From the NCBI GenBank assembly GCA_036403095.1, contig DASWRQ010000299.1:1-23150 (forward strand): 23,150 bases of DNA. Reading direction: 5' to 3'. The stretch's first letter is position 1. Every line of letters begins with the position of its first letter. The notes beneath the pieces are model-generated. The model worked only from the letters and a program-made list of their open reading frames with translations, had not been told where the DNA came from and searched no databases. Positions 1-9,095 of this stretch are shown in pieces. The position numbers and the translations under genes are program-made. Origin of the DNA: Kutzneria sp036403095 (GTDB lineage: Bacteria; Actinomycetota; Actinomycetes; Mycobacteriales; Pseudonocardiaceae).

Positions 1-2
1 TC

Positions 3-656
3 GTGCAGGATCCACCGCGGCCGCCGCGCAAGGAGACGGCGCGGACGCGGTCGCCGTATCTCGGGGCGTCCGCGCTGTGGCGGCTGCACGGGGCGAGCGC
101 CCTGCTGGTGGTGCCGCAGTTCGTGATCTCGGCGTTCAGCCTGGAGTACCTGGTCAGCGCGCAGCACTGGACTCCCGGCGGGGCCGGCGTCTTCCTCGGT
201 GTCGTGCAGGCCGCCGGCGCGGCCGGGCGGATCGCCACCGGCCGGTGGGCCGACCTGGTCGGCAGCCGGCTGCGGCCGATGCGGCAACTGGCCGTGGCCA
301 GCACGGTGGTGATGCTGCTGTTGGCCCTCGGCGACCGCGCCGCCCCGTGGCTGGCCGTGGCGGTGATCGCTGTCGGGGCCGTGATCACGGTGGCGGACAA
401 CGGTTTGGGCTTCACCGCGACCGCCGAGCTGGCCGGCACCGCATGGTCGGGCCGGGCGCTGGGGGCGCAGAACACCGCCCAGAACATCGCCGCCGCGCTC
501 ACCCCGCCGCTGCTCGGAGCCCTGGTCGGCGGCTTCGGCTACGCCACCGCCTTCACGGTCGGCGCGATCTTCCCCCTGCTGGCCATCCTCGCGACCCCGG
601 TCAAAGCCGAAGACACCCATCGCGCCGCAACAGAACTCGCCACGCGCAACAAATAG
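3..656 (+). CDS. MFS transporter, C-terminal part (5' end outside window)
   Basis: The frame is open to the left edge, so this is the C-terminal half of a longer protein; the GTG at base 3 is only the first possible start inside the window. About 217 residues are visible with five or six hydrophobic segments (roughly residues 33-50, 60-80, 95-110, 116-134, 155-178 and 179-200). Gly/Ala-rich helices and the GRWADLVGSR loop, which resembles the basic/acidic loop between helices 8 and 9 of major facilitator transporters (G-x-x-x-D-R/K-x-G type), support an MFS permease in the cytoplasmic membrane. The substrate cannot be read from this fragment. The gene ends four bases before a perfect 21-bp hairpin and converges with the next gene. 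Family call is fairly sure; function beyond 'exporter or importer' is open. Confidence 0.7.
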   Translation: MQDPPRPPRKETARTRSPYLGASALWRLHGASALLVVPQFVISAFSLEYLVSAQHWTPGGAGVFLGVVQAAGAAGRIATGRWADLVGSRLRPMRQLAVASTVVMLLLALGDRAAPWLAVAVIAVGAVITVADNGLGFTATAELAGTAWSGRALGAQNTAQNIAAALTPPLLGALVGGFGYATAFTVGAIFPLLAILATPVKAEDTHRAATELATRNK

Positions 657-659
657 TTG

Positions 660-704
660 GGAAGGGACCATTCCTCCACTCGGAGTGGAGGAATGGTCCC
701 TTCC
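660..704. terminator. Bidirectional hairpin terminator, copy 1 of a shared family
   Basis: Perfect 21-bp stem (660-680 pairs with 684-704) closed by a 3-nt loop CGG. It lies between two convergent genes whose stops are at 654-656 and 715-717, the expected place for a two-way terminator. There is no T-tract, which is common for actinobacterial terminators. The loop-proximal 10 bp (TTCCTCCACT / AGTGGAGGAA) are identical to those of the hairpin at 3404-3444, while the outer stem differs. Confidence 0.85.
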
Positions 705-714
705 GAACAGAAAC

Positions 715-1947
715 TCAATGGGTGCGGAAGCGGTTCTCGAGGCCTTCGACCAGGGACTTCCACGCCTCTACCTCGGCGTCGAAGGGGGCGCTCGGGGCGA
801 GGCGGGTCGGGTCCGGGCGGACGACGAAGGACACCAGCCAGCCCAGGCTCTCCGACTGGGCCAGCGCCTCGGACACCGAGTCGTCGCCGGCCCAGGAGGC
901 GGCGTCCTCGATCAGCTCGACGGCCAGGTCCAGCTGCACCGGGTCCATCGAGTCGGGGCCCTCGGCGATGTCCTCGGCGATGCCGTTGAACACGTAGACG
1001 TTGTCGTCGTGCACCTCGACCTCGAGCTCGCCGGCGGTGGCCTTGGTGGCGACCTCGTCCCAGGTGGCGACCTCGGTGATGTCGTTGCCGGCCAGCTCGT
1101 TGCCGGTGTTGACCAGGAAGCGGCCCAGCGCCTTGGCCGAGGTGAAGATGTCGATCTCACCGGAGTTGCCGAGGAAGACCGGCTCGTCGTCGACGTAGCA
1201 GCGCAGCGTGTAGTACTCGTGGTCGCCGAGGATGATCTTGATCGGGTCGATGCCGACCTCGCCCCAGAAGCCGAGGTCCTCGGGCTCGTCGTCGGGCTGG
1301 CGCTCGGCGGCGTCCGCGTCGGCGTCGGCCTCCGCGGCCAGCTGGGCCTCGGCGTCGGCCAGCTCCTGCTCGGCCTCGGCCACCGCCTTCTCGTCCACGT
1401 CGGGCACGGTCACGATCGCGTCGATCGCGTCCAGCACCTCGTCCCAACGCTCGACGACGACCTTGGCCAGCTCGGTCCAGCGGCGCTCGCCGTCCCGGCC
1501 GGTGAACGGGAAGGTGCCCTGCGGCAGCAGCGCGAAGCCGTCCACCGAGTCCAGCACCTCGTTGACCTTGTCCAGCTCGCACACGTCGGCCAGCGAACGC
1601 AGGATCGACACCACGTCGGCCAGCTCGCCGATGGTCCAGGTGTCCGGGTCCTCCGAGACCAGCTCGGGCACGCCGACCAGGTCGAACTGGTGGTTCTCGT
1701 CGGGCACGAGCTCGACCGCCGACAGCGCGGGCAGCACGTGCCAGGCCGGGTGGTCGGTCAGGTCGTGCTCGGTGGCGGTGCGCACGAAGGCGGCCAGGCG
1801 GGCGGCGTCGGGGAAGGCGTAGAGGTCCTCCTCGTGCCCGAGGAACGCCTCCCACTCCTCACCCTCCTCGCGCCAGCGCGGCGCCCACAAGGTGATCAGG
1901 TCGCCCTGCGGCAGCCCGAGCTCGATCGGGACGATGTCCTGAGCCAT
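715..1947 (-). CDS. Conserved acidic hypothetical protein (410 aa)
   Basis: An ATG start at 1947 follows a good ribosome-binding site (GGGAGG, about 8 nt upstream). The 410-aa product is strongly acidic with no signal peptide or membrane segment, so it is probably cytoplasmic. Residues about 195-235 form an Ala/Asp/Glu-rich low-complexity linker, probably helical or coiled-coil, separating two globular halves. The C-terminal half begins with a conserved-looking stretch (GEVGIDPIKIILGD) that describes strands and a loop. I do not recognise a catalytic motif. I recall similar proteins in actinomycete genomes, sometimes labelled 'primosomal protein', but nothing here supports a role in replication and that name should not be carried over. 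The upstream membrane-protein gene ends 80 bp before, on the same strand, so the two may be cotranscribed. Confidence 0.75.
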   Translation of the reverse strand: MAQDIVPIELGLPQGDLITLWAPRWREEGEEWEAFLGHEEDLYAFPDAARLAAFVRTATEHDLTDHPAWHVLPALSAVELVPDENHQFDLVGVPELVSEDPDTWTIGELADVVSILRSLADVCELDKVNEVLDSVDGFALLPQGTFPFTGRDGERRWTELAKVVVERWDEVLDAIDAIVTVPDVDEKAVAEAEQELADAEAQLAAEADADADAAERQPDDEPEDLGFWGEVGIDPIKIILGDHEYYTLRCYVDDEPVFLGNSGEIDIFTSAKALGRFLVNTGNELAGNDITEVATWDEVATKATAGELEVEVHDDNVYVFNGIAEDIAEGPDSMDPVQLDLAVELIEDAASWAGDDSVSEALAQSESLGWLVSFVVRPDPTRLAPSAPFDAEVEAWKSLVEGLENRFRTH

Positions 1948-2027
1948 CTGGAGACCTCCCGGTCACGGCCAGCGCTGTCGGCGGGAACGGGGCAGAGCCT
2001 ACGTGGTCGCTCGATCATCACAGTTGA

Positions 2028-2681
2028 CTAGGGGGTCTTCTCCCACACCGTGAGGTCGAAGGTGAGCTGTCCGCCGACCGCCGGATGGAACGCGACCAGC
2101 GCGAACCGGCCCTGGGCGCTGGTCGTGCAGTAGGCCCCGCCGGCCAGGATCTGGTCCACGTCCAGCAGCGGCGTGTACGCGGTGGCGGCCACGCAGTCGG
2201 CGTAGCCGGCGTTCGCCGGGGCCGGCGCGAAGCCGCGGCCGGAGCTCAGCACGGTGTCCTGGGTGTCGAACCGGAGGTCGGTGAAGTAGGCGGGATCGCT
2301 GCTCTGCACCACGTCCCAGTTGGGCTGGGTGCTGTCCAGATTCACGCCGTAGCCGACGTTGAGCACGACCGGCGAGCCGGCCGGCGTGGAGTTGCGGATG
2401 GTGCCGCTGCCGATCGCCGTGGTCGTCGTGGTGGTGATGGTCGTTGTCGTGTCGGTGGTAGTGGTCGTCGGCGGTGGCGTGGTGATCGTGGTCGGCGCGG
2501 GACTCGACGGGAGGACGGAGGACTGCGCGGTGTGCACGCCCAGCAGGTAGCCGCCCATCACTGCCGCGGCCAGCAGCGCGATGACCAGCACGATGAGGAA
2601 GGCGATCAGCGGCCCGCGGTCCGGACGCCGGGGCGGGCGACCGTCGTCCGGAGGCGCCCACATCGTCTCGGTGTCCGACAC
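2028..2681 (-). CDS. Membrane-anchored hypothetical protein with Thr-rich stalk (217 aa)
   Basis: GTG start at 2681 is preceded by GAGGAGG with a 6-nt spacer, which fixes the start; an in-frame ATG six codons later is a less likely alternative. The protein has a short Pro/Arg-rich cytoplasmic N-terminus (residues 1-24), one transmembrane helix at about 25-48, a Ser/Pro/Thr stalk (51-88, with runs of up to six threonines) and a C-terminal domain of about 125 residues that should lie outside the membrane. The external domain has two cysteines (in YADCVAAT and GGAYCTTS) that could form a disulfide, and ends in a predicted beta strand (QLTFDLTVWE). I recognise no enzyme or binding motif. The layout is that of a small surface-exposed protein of unknown function. 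Threonine-rich stalks of this kind are candidate O-mannosylation sites in actinomycetes, which is an inference. Confidence 0.8.
   Translation of the reverse strand: MSDTETMWAPPDDGRPPRRPDRGPLIAFLIVLVIALLAAAVMGGYLLGVHTAQSSVLPSSPAPTTITTPPPTTTTTDTTTTITTTTTTAIGSGTIRNSTPAGSPVVLNVGYGVNLDSTQPNWDVVQSSDPAYFTDLRFDTQDTVLSSGRGFAPAPANAGYADCVAATAYTPLLDVDQILAGGAYCTTSAQGRFALVAFHPAVGGQLTFDLTVWEKTP
2418..2492. repeat. Low-complexity GGT/GTC microsatellite-like tract encoding the Thr-rich stalk
   Basis: On the plus strand the tract is a chain of GGT, GTC and GTG triplets; on the minus strand it is ACC/ACG/ACT threonine codons (residues 64-88 of the membrane protein) interrupted by Pro, Ile and Asp. Such tracts can change length by slippage, so stalk length may vary between strains. 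Confidence 0.6.
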
Positions 2682-2812
2682 GGCAGCCCTCCTCGCACGC
2701 GTCCGGGCAGGTTAACCCGTTGGGCCCGATGCCGTCAGGCGGAGATCGGATTCGCCCGATCGTCCTCCGATGAGCGGTACCGGCCCGGTTGTTCTTACTC
2801 GATCATGAACGG

Positions 2813-3394
2813 ATGGCAGTGGCCGACGCGTGGGGTCGGATCGTGCGCTGGCTGTCCTTCTACGCACCGTCGACCGGGTCGGTGCTGCGCACGATGGCGG
2901 ACCGGGAAGATGTCGTGATCCTCGAGCAGGAGATCGGTGTCGAGCTGCCCGACGACCTGCACGAGTGGTGGTCGGTGTGCGGCGGCACCGGGAACTCGGC
3001 GTTCGCCGAGATCATCCCGCCCTTCTACACGCCGCACGGCCCGCAGGGCGCGGTGGACTCGTTCCGCGTGCAGCGGAAGCTGTGGGCGGACGCCTGGGAC
3101 ACGCCGGCATGCGGCCCCGACGCGGGGTCGGCCGGCAACAGCTACCACCCGCTCTGGGTGCCGTTCGCCTTCGACGGCCTGGGCGACGCCCTGGTCGTCG
3201 ACCTGCGGCCCGGCCCGCTGCGCGGCTGTGTGCTGGAGTGGGACCACGAGCAGGCCGAGGCCCACGGGCCGGAATGGCGCAGCATCACGGAGATGCTGGA
3301 GCAGATCGCCACCGCGCTCGAGGAGCGGACGAAGGTGCGGCACTGCCGCCCCGAGACCACGACGGACGGCCGCATCGACTGGCGGACCAGCTAA
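2813..3394 (+). CDS. SMI1/KNR4 (SUKH-type) domain protein
   Basis: The protein carries hallmarks of the SMI1/KNR4 fold: an N-terminal amphipathic helix (GRIVRWLSFYAP), the E-x-x-x-G-x-x-L-P-x-D-L-x-x-x-W core with WWSVCGG following, then WVPFAFDGLGDALVVDL and a C-terminal Trp/Glu helix (GPEWRSITEMLEQI). In bacteria this superfamily is known both as immunity proteins of polymorphic toxins (SUKH) and as general cytosolic proteins. No toxin gene lies next to it; neighbours are a membrane protein (divergent) and deoA (convergent). The start is uncertain: ATG 2813 gives the usual N-terminal helix but has no clear Shine-Dalgarno site; TTG 2789 in the same frame would add eight residues. The upstream gap (2682-2812) contains a GATCGG-6-CCGATC inverted repeat at 2744-2761, a possible operator. 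Confidence 0.72.
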   Translation: MAVADAWGRIVRWLSFYAPSTGSVLRTMADREDVVILEQEIGVELPDDLHEWWSVCGGTGNSAFAEIIPPFYTPHGPQGAVDSFRVQRKLWADAWDTPACGPDAGSAGNSYHPLWVPFAFDGLGDALVVDLRPGPLRGCVLEWDHEQAEAHGPEWRSITEMLEQIATALEERTKVRHCRPETTTDGRIDWRTS

Positions 3395-3403
3395 CTCAAG
3401 ATC

Positions 3404-3444
3404 AAGGCGGCTTTCCTCCACTCCGAGTGGAGGAAAGCCCCCTT
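3404..3444. terminator. Bidirectional hairpin terminator, copy 2 of the shared family
   Basis: Inner stem of 14 perfect base pairs (3409-3422 with 3426-3439), one C/C mismatch, then four more pairs (3404-3407 with 3441-3444); loop CCG. It separates the convergent SMI1/KNR4 gene (stop 3392-3394) and deoA (stop 3458-3460). Ten loop-proximal pairs are identical to the hairpin at 660-704; the outer pairs differ in sequence but remain paired. Confidence 0.8.
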
Positions 3445-3457
3445 CCAAGCGTGAAAA

Positions 3458-4738
3458 TCAGCCGCGGATCGTGTCGATGACCAGTGGGGGGCGGTCCTCG
3501 GTGGCCTCGCCGATGACGATGCCGCCGGTGAGCGCGTCGCGGCCGGCGTCGAGCAGTTCCGGCGTGTCGGTGCGCAGTTCCAGCAGCGGCTGTCCCTTTT
3601 CGACGGTGTCGCCGGGCTTGGCCAGGCAGAGCACGCCGGCGCCGTGCTGCACCGGGTCCTCCTTGCGGGCCCGGCCGGCGCCGAGGCGCCAAGCGGCCAC
3701 GCCGATGGCGTAAGCGTCCAGGCCGGTCAGCACACCGCCCTCGGCCGCCTCGACGACCTCGACGTGCTTGGCCACGGGCAGCGGGGCCTCCGGGTCACCG
3801 CCCTGCGCGGCGATCATCCGACACCAGGTCTCGTAGGCGTCGCCGGCGGCCAGCACCGCGGCCGGGTCCACATCGGACAGTCCGGCCAGCGACAGCATCT
3901 CCCGGGCCAGCGCGACGGTCAGCTCGACGACGTCGGCCGGGCCGCCGCCCTTGAGCACCTCGACCGACTCGGCCACCTCGACGGCATTGCCGACGGCGTT
4001 GCCCAGCGGCACGGACATGTCTGTCAGCACGGCGCTGATGCGAAGCCCGTGGTCGACGCCGATGGACACCAGCGCCCGGGCCAGTTCGGTGGCGTCGGCC
4101 AGGTTCTTCATGAACGCGCCGGAGCCGACCTTGACGTCCAGCACCAGCGCGCCGGCGCCCTCGGCGATCTTCTTGCTCATGATGGAGCTGGCGATCAGCG
4201 GCACCGACTCGACGGTCCCGGTGACGTCGCGCAGCGCGTACAGCTTGCGGTCGGCCGGGGCCAGTCCCTCGGTGGCGGCGCAGACGACCGCGCCGACCGA
4301 GCGCAGCTGGGCACGAATGTCCTCAGTGGACAGCTGGGCCCGCCAGCCCGGAATGGACTCCAGCTTGTCCAGCGTGCCGCCGGTGTGGCCGAGGCCACGG
4401 CCGGAAAGCTGCGGCACGGCCGCGCCGCAGGCCGCCACCAGGGGCGCCAGCGGCAACGTGATCTTGTCGCCGACGCCGCCGGTGGAGTGCTTGTCCACGG
4501 TCGGCCGGTCCACGTGCAGGGTCAGCCGCTCACCGGACTCGACCATGGCCCGGGTCCACCGCGCGGTCTCGTCGGACGTCATGCCGTTGAGCAGAATCGC
4601 CATGGCCAGCGCGGACATCTGCTCGTCGGCGACGACGCCGTGGGTGTACGCGTCGACCACCCAGTCGATCTGCTCGCCGGACAGAACTTGTCGGTCCCGC
4701 TTGGCCCGGATGATCTCGACAGCGTTGAAGTGACTCAC
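3458..4738 (-). CDS. deoA: Thymidine / pyrimidine-nucleoside phosphorylase
   Basis: Cytosolic enzyme that splits thymidine or deoxyuridine with phosphate into the base and deoxyribose-1-phosphate. The 426-aa length fits the family. Diagnostic sequences are present: DKHSTGGVGDK (residues 82-92, phosphate-binding) and SGRGLGHTGGTLDKLE (112-127), the thymidine phosphorylase signature; the C-terminal third has the barrel-sandwich-like GDTVEKGQPLLEL segment typical of the family. GTG at 4738 is chosen as start because it overlaps the TGA of cdd (GTGA, 4735-4738), giving translational coupling, and because homologues begin at this point; the frame stays open further upstream but that part overlies cdd. 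It is the last gene of the nucleoside operon: cdd turns cytidine and deoxycytidine into uridine and deoxyuridine, which this enzyme can then phosphorolyse. Confidence 0.95.
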   Translation of the reverse strand: MSHFNAVEIIRAKRDRQVLSGEQIDWVVDAYTHGVVADEQMSALAMAILLNGMTSDETARWTRAMVESGERLTLHVDRPTVDKHSTGGVGDKITLPLAPLVAACGAAVPQLSGRGLGHTGGTLDKLESIPGWRAQLSTEDIRAQLRSVGAVVCAATEGLAPADRKLYALRDVTGTVESVPLIASSIMSKKIAEGAGALVLDVKVGSGAFMKNLADATELARALVSIGVDHGLRISAVLTDMSVPLGNAVGNAVEVAESVEVLKGGGPADVVELTVALAREMLSLAGLSDVDPAAVLAAGDAYETWCRMIAAQGGDPEAPLPVAKHVEVVEAAEGGVLTGLDAYAIGVAAWRLGAGRARKEDPVQHGAGVLCLAKPGDTVEKGQPLLELRTDTPELLDAGRDALTGGIVIGEATEDRPPLVIDTIRG

Positions 4739-5124
4739 GGCAGGTCCTCTGGTCCGAACGCGTCTGGCAGAACTTCCCGCATCGTAAGCACACCACGCGG
4801 GGTGTCCACCAGACAGTCGGGACCGCCCAGCTCGTAGATGATCTGACGGCAGCGACCGCACGGCATGAGCAACTCGCCTTCGCCGCTGCGACAGGCCACC
4901 GCCACGAACCTGCCGCCGCCGGTCAGCCGCAGCTGCCCGGCCATGGTGCACTCGGCGCACAACGCCACGCCGTAGGCGGCGTTCTCGATGTTGCAGCCGG
5001 TCACGACGCGGCCGTCGTCACACAGGGCGGCGGCCCCGACCTGCAACCCCGAGTAGGGGCAGTAGGCCGACGCCGCCGCGGCCACGGCGCACTGCCGCAG
5101 CTGATCCCAGTCCACAGTGGACAA
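4735..5124 (-). CDS. cdd: Cytidine deaminase
   Basis: Zinc enzyme that hydrolytically deaminates cytidine and deoxycytidine to uridine and deoxyuridine. The 129-aa size is that of the small tetrameric type. The catalytic motif CAE (C56, E58) and the PCGRCRQ motif (C89, C92) supply three zinc-binding cysteines and the proton-shuttling glutamate; GCNIENAAYG (43-52) is the nucleoside-binding loop. Translation probably begins at TTG 5124, directly after the upstream TAG, with AGGGAAG a few bases before; GTG at 5115 is an alternative with a longer spacer. The stop overlaps the deoA start by 4 nt. Its place between the ABC transporter genes and deoA shows a salvage/catabolic role for imported pyrimidine nucleosides. 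In M. tuberculosis the equivalent genes (Rv3315c, Rv3314c) lie in the same order. Confidence 0.96.
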   Translation of the reverse strand: MSTVDWDQLRQCAVAAAASAYCPYSGLQVGAAALCDDGRVVTGCNIENAAYGVALCAECTMAGQLRLTGGGRFVAVACRSGEGELLMPCGRCRQIIYELGGPDCLVDTPRGVLTMREVLPDAFGPEDLP

Positions 5125-6390
5125 CTAACTTCCCTGTCCTCGTCGGTATATCAGGCCGTCGGCCGCCGGCATCCGCAATCGTTGCGACGACATCGCCAGC
5201 ACCACGATCGTCACGATGTGCGGCAGGTACGTGGTCAGCTCCTGCGGCAGCGAGTCGATCGACTGGTACAGCAGGTAGAGCGCGCCACCGACCACAATGG
5301 ACACCAGTCCGACGATCCACTTGCGACGGATCAGCTGGACCAGGGCGATCACCCAGACCAGCAGCGAAACGCCGTAGAACAGGCCCAGCACCGTCTTGCC
5401 ATCGGTGAGCGTCTGCAAGCCGTCGGCGTAGCCGAACAGCGCCGCGCCGCCGAGCAGGCCGCCGGGCCGCCAGTTGCCGAAGATCATGGCGGCCAGACCG
5501 ATGTAGCCGCGGCCGTTGGTCTGGTTCTCCAGGTAGCCGTTCTGGCCGGGGGCCAGCACCAGCGCCGCGCCGCCGAGCCCGGCGAACCCGCCGGAGATCA
5601 CCACCGCGATGTACTTCTGCAGATAGACGTTGACGCCCAACGACTCGGCCGCCACCGGGTTCTCGCCGCAGGACCGCAGCCGCAGGCCGAACCGGGTGTG
5701 CCAGAGCACGACGAAGCTGATCGGCACCAGCAGGATGGTGATCATCGTGAGCGGGGACACGCCACTGAGCACGCCGTGCAGGATGCCGGCGATGTCGGAG
5801 ACCACGTAGCGCTGCTGCTTCTCCAGGTCTCCCAACCAGTCCGCGACCGGCTGCGCCGAGTAGGTGTCGAAACCCGGCACCTTCGGCGACTGCCGCGGGT
5901 TGTGCGACAGCGGCGTGAACAGCAGCGTGGACAGGTACTTGGCCACGCCCGCGCCGAGCAGGTTGATCGCCACACCGGACACGATGTGGTTGACGCCGAA
6001 GGTCACCGTGGCCACCGCGTGCAGCAGGCCGCCGAGCGCGCCGAAGACCACGCCGCCGAGCACGGCCGCCCACGGGCCCCACTGGTAGCCGGCCCAGGCC
6101 GCGCCCCAGGTGCCGAGGATCATCATGCCCTCGAGGCCGATGTTGACCACGCCGGCCCGTTCCGCCCACAGGCCGCCGAGTCCGGCCAGCAGCAGCGGCA
6201 CCGCCAGCTGGAGTCCGGCCTGGACGGTCGAGCTGGCGGTGATGTTGGGCAGGCCGGTCAGGTCGGCGGTCACCGTGAGCAGCACGATGGCCGCGAGCGT
6301 CCAGAGCACTCCGTTGGCCCAGCCGGGAATCCGGCGCTTGACCGGGGCGGCGGCGCGGGTGACCGACGCCGGAGGGTTCATGTCGATCAC
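5125..6390 (-). CDS. Nucleoside ABC transporter permease, second subunit (BMP-type system)
   Basis: Integral membrane subunit of a branched-chain-amino-acid-like/BMP-type nucleoside importer (same family as B. subtilis NupQ/YufQ). About 421 residues with ten or so hydrophobic segments; the segment ERAGVVNIGLEGMMILG (about 75-92) is the family's characteristic loop, and TRFGLRLRSCGENPVAAESLGV is the EAA-like coupling region that contacts the ATPase. The C-terminal 110 residues add extra helices (RRKWIVGLVSIVVGGALYLLYQ) beyond the core fold. GTG 6390 is the chosen start because it overlaps the upstream TGA (GTGA, 6387-6390) and has GGGAG six bases before it; ATG 6381 is the alternative. It abuts cdd directly (TAG then TTG). 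Residue positions of helices are estimates. Confidence 0.92.
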   Translation of the reverse strand: MIDMNPPASVTRAAAPVKRRIPGWANGVLWTLAAIVLLTVTADLTGLPNITASSTVQAGLQLAVPLLLAGLGGLWAERAGVVNIGLEGMMILGTWGAAWAGYQWGPWAAVLGGVVFGALGGLLHAVATVTFGVNHIVSGVAINLLGAGVAKYLSTLLFTPLSHNPRQSPKVPGFDTYSAQPVADWLGDLEKQQRYVVSDIAGILHGVLSGVSPLTMITILLVPISFVVLWHTRFGLRLRSCGENPVAAESLGVNVYLQKYIAVVISGGFAGLGGAALVLAPGQNGYLENQTNGRGYIGLAAMIFGNWRPGGLLGGAALFGYADGLQTLTDGKTVLGLFYGVSLLVWVIALVQLIRRKWIVGLVSIVVGGALYLLYQSIDSLPQELTTYLPHIVTIVVLAMSSQRLRMPAADGLIYRRGQGS

Positions 6391-7465
6391 GACGCGCTCC
6401 CGGTGGTCGCGGCGGCCAGCTGGCTGCCGACCCTGCGTTGCTCGGCGGCCAGTTCGAGCCGGCGGATCACCTCGTAGGACACCACCACGGACAGCACGAT
6501 CGCGCCCTGCATGATGGTGACGATCTCCCGTGGCACCTGGATGTTGTCCAGCGACACCGCGGACTGGTCCAGGAACGCCCACAGCAGCGCGCCGAAGGCG
6601 ATGCCGCCGGGATTGTTCCGGCCGAGCAGCGCCACCGCGATGCCGGTGAAGCCGTAGCCCTGCGGGGAGATCAGGGTGTACGTGTGGTCGCGGCCGAGCA
6701 GCTCCGGCAGCGCGGTGAGGCCGGCGATCGCGCCGGACAGCAGCATCGCGATGGCGATCATGCGCTTGGCGTCGACGCCGCCGGCGGTGGCCGCGGTCGG
6801 CGACTCGCCGGAGGCCTGCAGCTCGAAGCCGAACCGGGTGCGGTTGAGCATCACCCAGTAGCCGACGCCGACCAGGACGGCGATCACCGCGAAGCCGAAG
6901 ACGGTGCCGGCCGAGCCGAGCGGGATGCCGGGGATCCAGTCGGCCGACGGGATCGGCCGGGTGCCGATGTTGTTGTTGCTCAGCACGCCGAACACGCCCT
7001 GCTTGATCAGCAGCGCGATGATGCCGCCGGCGATGGCGTTGAGCATGATCGTGGTGATCACCTCGCTGACGCCGCGGGTGACCTTGAGGATCGCCGGCAG
7101 CGCGGCGAACAGCGCGCCGCCGAGCATCGCGACCACGATGATCACGATCTGGCCCAGCACCGGCGGCAGGTTCAGCTCGCCGCCGACGATCGCCGCGAGC
7201 ACCGCGCCGATCCGGTACTGGCCCTCGACGCCGATGTTGAACAGGTTCATCTTGAACCCGATCGCCACCGCGATGCCGACCAGGTAGTACACGCTGGCGC
7301 TGTTGATGATGTCCACGGCCGTGGTGTTGTGGCCGACCTGGACCACCATGGCGGCCAACGCCTTCGCCGGGTTGCTGCCCGAGATGATCAGCGCCACCGA
7401 GCACAGCAGCGCCGAGAACACGATCGCCACCACCGGCGGCAGCAACTTGCCACGCAGTGAGCGCA

Positions 7466-7466
<1 letters not shown>
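6387..7466 (-). CDS. Nucleoside ABC transporter permease, first subunit (BMP-type system)
   Basis: 359-aa polytopic membrane protein, the partner permease of a BMP-type nucleoside importer (NupP/YufP-like). The N-terminus is a short basic segment (RSLRGK) followed by a long helix; FKMNLFNIGVEGQY (about 70-84) is the conserved family segment, and TRFGFELQASGESPTAATAGGV (about 215-236) is the coupling helix that docks on the ATPase. Eight to ten helices can be traced. ATG 7466 overlaps the ATPase stop by one base (TGATG), and its own TGA overlaps the next permease's GTG. A longer in-frame reading extends upstream but overlies the ATPase gene and is rejected. Two different permeases plus one double-domain ATPase is the standard composition of this family. 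Confidence 0.92.
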
Positions 7467-9019
<1,553 letters not shown>

Positions 9020-9035
9020 GGGGCAACTCCTTACA

Positions 9036-9084
9036 GCACTACCGCGGGCCCGGCCAATCCTGGCGGGCCCGCGGTAGGGGTGCT
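9036..9084 (-). terminator. GC-rich intra-operon hairpin (partial terminator / mRNA stabiliser)
   Basis: Inverted repeat around CCAATCCTGG: TACCGCGGGCCCG on one side pairs with CGGGCCCGCGGTA on the other, with one bulged G near the loop and an outer GCAC/GTGC pairing. It begins about 12 nt after the lipoprotein stop (9096-9098) and ends 17 nt before the ATPase start. No T-tract follows. In binding-protein transporters such hairpins commonly let the binding protein be made in excess by partial termination or by protecting the 3' end of its mRNA; that role is inferred here. Confidence 0.7.
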
Positions 9085-9095
9085 TGCCGCTGGTG

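Noticed and set aside
685..2031. 448-aa plus-strand open frame opposite the 410-aa acidic protein
   Set aside because: Starts inside the terminator hairpin, lacks a ribosome-binding site and has shadow-type composition; the minus-strand gene has a good ribosome-binding site and balanced composition.
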